A stretch of DNA of 8,742 bases from Bifidobacteriaceae bacterium (GTDB lineage: Bacteria; Actinomycetota; Actinomycetes; Actinomycetales; WQXJ01), in NCBI GenBank assembly GCA_031266115.1, contig JAISBQ010000136.1, forward strand, positions 1-8,742, in the 5' to 3' direction. Under the pieces are notes generated by a model. The model did no database searches. It was not told the DNA's origin and saw only the letters and a list, made by a program, of their open reading frames with translations. How positions within the stretch are numbered: the first letter of the stretch is position 1; each line of letters starts with the position of its first letter. Of the stretch, positions 7,241 to 8,742 are shown in pieces. A program made the translations under genes and the position numbers.

Positions 7241-7995
7241 GCACACTCCTGGGGTTCAGGGCCCGGACTGCCGGGCGCGACGGGCACACATGTCGTACAG
7301 ACGTGCTCGCCGCTCGCCAAGGTGGCGAGGCGCTGCACGTGGACGCCGAGCATCCGGGAGATCGCCGCGGTCTCCTCGTCGCAGAGTCGCGGGAACGCCC
7401 TGGCGATCGCGTGGACCGGGCAGTGGCCCTGGCACAGTTGGACCGTCAAAGACCCTGGGCCGGGGCGCAGTGAGGCAGCATAGCCGTCCTGGCGCAGGGC
7501 GGCTACCAGCGCCGCCGCGCGGGCCGCCACATCGGCGCCGGCGCGACGTACAGCCTCCGTGTAACGCCGCTCGAAGTGCGCTCCACGCCTCCCCGCGAAG
7601 TCCACCAACGCACGGTCGCCGCCAATCTCTGCCAGATAGTCGAGGAGTTGAAGGGCGAGGGCGTCGCCCTCGGAGCCCAATTCGGTGTGTGCCCGATCGG
7701 TCGCCACGAAGTGCCGGGCGGGACGGCCCCGCCGGTGGCCGGGCTGCGCGACACGGTGATCGGCGATCAAGCAGTCGGCCATCAGGCACGACAGGTGCCG
7801 ACGGACCCCGGCGGCGGCGAGTCCGAGACGCTCGGCCAGATCGCCGGCCGTGATGGGACCCTCGGCGACGACAAGGGCGAGGATCTCAGCGCGCGTGCTC
7901 GCGTTGCTGGACCCATGGAGTTGTCGCTCGTGGGGTTCATCCTCTCGGGCGAGGATCTCAGCGCGCGTGCTCGCGTTGCTGGACTCCTGCGACAC
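7237..7995 (-). CDS. sufR: SufR iron-sulfur transcriptional repressor of the suf operon
   Basis: First gene of the operon, 252 residues. The N-terminal winged helix covers about residues 34-100, with TAGDLAERLGLAAAGVRRHL (49-68) as helix-turn-helix. The C-terminal sensory domain carries LCQGHCPV, RLCDEE and HVCTTC: cysteines 188, 192, 205 and 233 in the spacing CX3CX12CX27C typical of actinobacterial SufR Fe-S binding, plus an extra Cys236 where relatives I recall have histidine. Holo-SufR represses suf; loss of the cluster relieves it. I choose GTG 7995 because AGGAGGG (8007-8001) lies five bases upstream; GTGs at 8013 and 8046 extend the frame but have poor sites, and 8046 would sit almost at the promoter. 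The N-terminus contains a 24-residue tandem duplication: SSNASTRAEILA occurs at 5-16 and 29-40, separated by REDEPHERQLHG. The second copy is the one joined to the winged helix, so the first looks like an added extension. Confidence 0.93.
   Translation of the reverse strand: MSQESSNASTRAEILAREDEPHERQLHGSSNASTRAEILALVVAEGPITAGDLAERLGLAAAGVRRHLSCLMADCLIADHRVAQPGHRRGRPARHFVATDRAHTELGSEGDALALQLLDYLAEIGGDRALVDFAGRRGAHFERRYTEAVRRAGADVAARAAALVAALRQDGYAASLRPGPGSLTVQLCQGHCPVHAIARAFPRLCDEETAAISRMLGVHVQRLATLASGEHVCTTCVPVAPGSPGPEPQECA
7875..7912. repeat. 38-bp direct repeat in sufR, copy next to the winged helix
   Basis: Bases 7875-7912 are identical to 7947-7984, offset 72 bp (24 codons, in frame). Similarity stops abruptly on both sides. 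On the - strand it encodes SSNASTRAEILA, here leading directly into the winged-helix domain. Confidence 0.95.
7947..7984. repeat. 38-bp direct repeat in sufR, N-terminal copy
   Basis: Perfect partner of 7875-7912, starting three codons after the chosen sufR start. It is followed in the protein by a unique 12-residue linker (REDEPHERQLHG) before the second copy. Confidence 0.95.
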
Positions 7996-8048
7996 TGACG
8001 CCCTCCTGGTCACGGCGGCGCCGCCCCCTGCGGCGCCACGGCCCACCC

Positions 8049-8076
8049 ATAATACACAACACCCAGGTTGCCAAAA
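8049..8076 (-). promoter_or_regulatory. Presumed sufR operon promoter
   Basis: On the - strand a -10 box TATTAT (8054-8049) matches the consensus at five of six positions in otherwise GC-rich DNA. It lies 53 bases upstream of the sufR start, so transcription would begin near 8042 with a leader of roughly 45 bases. The -35 is uncertain: TTGGCA (8074-8069) fits the consensus well but is only 14 bases from the -10, while TTTTGG (8076-8071) is 16 bases away but a poor match. The operator fills the spacer between them. Confidence 0.6.
8057..8070. promoter_or_regulatory. SufR operator, CAAC-N6-GTTG
   Basis: The sequence CAACACCCAGGTTG is a perfect CAAC-N6-GTTG inverted repeat, the operator described for SufR of cyanobacteria and, as I recall, of Streptomyces. 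It ends two bases upstream of the -10 box, so bound SufR would block RNA polymerase. Its position before sufR itself indicates autorepression of the whole operon. Confidence 0.8.
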
Positions 8077-8124
8077 TCCCGTGACCGCCGAGACTCACGA
8101 GGCGCCACGCGTCACGAGGTGGTC

Positions 8125-8183
8125 ACAGGCTCCCCCCGAAATCCCGTCGGAAGGCCGCCACCAGGCGTTCCATCCAGTCGTTG
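8125..8183. repeat. 59-bp direct repeat, orphan copy downstream of the lyase gene
   Basis: Identical over 59 bases to 8208-8266, offset 83 bp. On the - strand it encodes NDWMERLVAAFRRDFGGSL and then TGA (8125-8123), an orphan copy of the lyase C-terminus. The offset is not a multiple of three and there is a stop before it, so it is not translated as part of the enzyme. Beyond the perfect block, 8095-8111 matches 8186-8202 at 14 of 17 positions after an 8-base length difference, so the original duplicated unit was about 80-90 bp. Confidence 0.95.
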
Positions 8184-8205
8184 GATCACCCTGCGCCACG
8201 CGGCT

Positions 8206-8742
8206 CTACAGGCTCCCCCCGAAATCCCGTCGGAAGGCCGCCACCAGGCGTTCCATCCAGTCGTTGTCCGCCTCCAGCCGGCCGAAGAAGAACCGCAGCA
8301 CCTCGGGTTCCTCGACGTAGCGCAGGCCACCCACCAACTCCCGGTTCTCCCACAGCCACGCCAACCGGTCCACCACGTACGTGATGTGCGACAGGGTATA
8401 GACCCGCTTCGGGATGGCGAGGCGCAGCAGCTCCATCTCCGCGAAACGCTCGGAACCGTCCGGCTCGCGCTGCTCCGACATGGTGCCTCGCTCCATGCCG
8501 CGGGCGCCGGCGGCGATGAATACTGCCGCAGCCAACGCGCCGGCGGGATAGCGATCCTGCGTGAGATGCGACAAGAACGCCTTGGCGTCCAGGTGGAGAC
8601 CGAGCCCACCGGGCGGCGTCACCACGGGAATGCCGCGGGCCTGCAGCTGGCGGGAGAACTCCTCCACAAAGATCGGTGTCTGGTTGATGACCTCGAAGTC
8701 CAGCGCCTCGCCCAGACCCACGGCGATCGCCTCGATCTCGCG
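8206..8742 (-). CDS. Tryptophanase/tyrosine phenol-lyase family enzyme, C-terminal part (partial)
   Basis: The last 178 residues of a PLP-dependent beta-eliminating lyase; the gene starts beyond the window end, and the PLP lysine is not visible. The family (about 460-480 residues) splits tryptophan to indole or tyrosine to phenol, with pyruvate and ammonia. Visible are GIPVVTPPGGLGLHLDAKAF, RGMERGTMSEQRE, MELLRLAIPKRVYTLSH (with the substrate-carboxylate arginine of LLRL.IP) and EEPEVLRFFFGRLE. Automated annotation would probably say tryptophanase (tnaA). However, the MERG arginine and the LRFF phenylalanines correspond, as I recall them, to Arg381 and Phe448/Phe449 of tyrosine phenol-lyase, where E. 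coli TnaA has Val394 and His463, so substrate is left open. The gene ends GGSL with TAG at 8208-8206. Confidence 0.88.
   Translation of the reverse strand, partial: REIEAIAVGLGEALDFEVINQTPIFVEEFSRQLQARGIPVVTPPGGLGLHLDAKAFLSHLTQDRYPAGALAAAVFIAAGARGMERGTMSEQREPDGSERFAEMELLRLAIPKRVYTLSHITYVVDRLAWLWENRELVGGLRYVEEPEVLRFFFGRLEADNDWMERLVAAFRRDFGGSL
8208..8266. repeat. 59-bp direct repeat, copy inside the lyase gene end
   Basis: Partner of 8125-8183; it covers the last 19 codons of the lyase gene and the final base of its stop. The stop differs between copies (TAG here, TGA in the orphan) because identity breaks one base into the stop codon. Confidence 0.95.

Larger units (their letters stand above)
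7996..8205. other. Intergenic region between the lyase gene and sufR
   Basis: A 210-bp gap with, in the direction of - strand transcription, the orphan 59-bp copy of the lyase gene's end (8183-8125), a short direct repeat tcacgagg (8112-8119 and 8095-8102), the presumed sufR promoter and operator (8076-8049) and the sufR ribosome-binding site (8007-8001). No convincing hairpin terminator for the lyase gene was found, so read-through into sufR is possible. Confidence 0.7.

Noticed and set aside
7261..7276. 6-bp inverted repeat gcccgg-actg-ccgggc just before sufB
   Set aside because: Lies in the sufR coding end, is short, and such GC-rich palindromes are common at this base composition; no regulatory role can be supported.
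5975..7483. Long + strand open frame (502 codons) opposite sufB/sufR
   Set aside because: Antisense shadow of sufB and sufR with no recognisable domain; the - strand proteins are conserved along their full length.
3814..7946. Faint similarity between the spacer of the sufC/sufS duplication (3814-3849) and the inverted spacer of the sufR duplication (7913-7946)
   Set aside because: Only scattered matches over about 20 bases with a gap; expected by chance when both orientations are tried.
7996..8046. N-terminal extension of sufR to GTG 8013 or 8046
   Set aside because: The extension is Gly/Ala-rich, has no good ribosome-binding site, and 8046 would lie at or before the predicted transcription start; GTG 7995 has a strong AGGAGGG.
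3778..8266. Repeat-spacer-repeat structures considered as CRISPR or as target-site duplications of a small element
   Set aside because: The three repeat pairs differ in sequence, each occurs only twice, they encode the ends of the neighbouring genes, and the spacers (24-36 bp) have no terminal inverted repeats.

Overview
This is GC-rich, gene-dense DNA with short intergenic gaps and 1- or 4-base overlaps between genes. Gene content and protein sequences point to an actinobacterium. The gene order sufR-sufB-sufD-sufC-sufS-sufU-sufT (DUF59) is the usual actinobacterial SUF layout, and the SufR protein is of the actinobacterial iron-sulfur type. Species cannot be told from this window alone.

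Layout. (1) 1-1508, + strand: the last part of a sugar ABC transporter ATPase (RbsA/XylG/MmsA type), overlapping by ATGA with its complete 407-residue permease (MmsB/XylH type). (2) 1509-1657: a short convergent gap with an 18-bp hairpin capped by TTCG, the likely terminator for the transporter. (3) 1658-7995, - strand: a complete SUF iron-sulfur assembly operon in transcription order sufR, sufB, sufD, sufC, sufS, sufU, sufT. All junctions overlap by 1 or 4 bases (sufU depending on its start) except sufC/sufS. (4) 7996-8205: a 210-bp gap with the presumed sufR promoter. A perfect CAAC-N6-GTTG SufR-type operator lies directly upstream of its -10 box. (5) 8206-8742, - strand: the C-terminal 178 residues of a tryptophanase/tyrosine phenol-lyase family enzyme, running off the window.

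How it works together. SufR should sense Fe-S status and repress the operon. SufS takes sulfur from cysteine and passes it to SufU. The SufB-SufD-SufC scaffold ATPase builds clusters, and SufT (MIP18/DUF59) helps maturation. The transporter and the amino-acid lyase are neighbours without an evident functional link.

Most unusual observation: three separate short tandem duplications, each at a gene end. (a) The sufC tail/sufS translation start is duplicated at a 72-bp offset, giving sufS two in-frame starts, each with a ribosome-binding site. (b) The N-terminus of SufR is duplicated at the same 72-bp (24-codon) offset. (c) The last codons and stop of the lyase gene are duplicated at an 83-bp offset, leaving an orphan 59-bp copy in the gap before sufR. 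No wholly new gene system is visible; the novelty lies in this pattern of boundary duplications.
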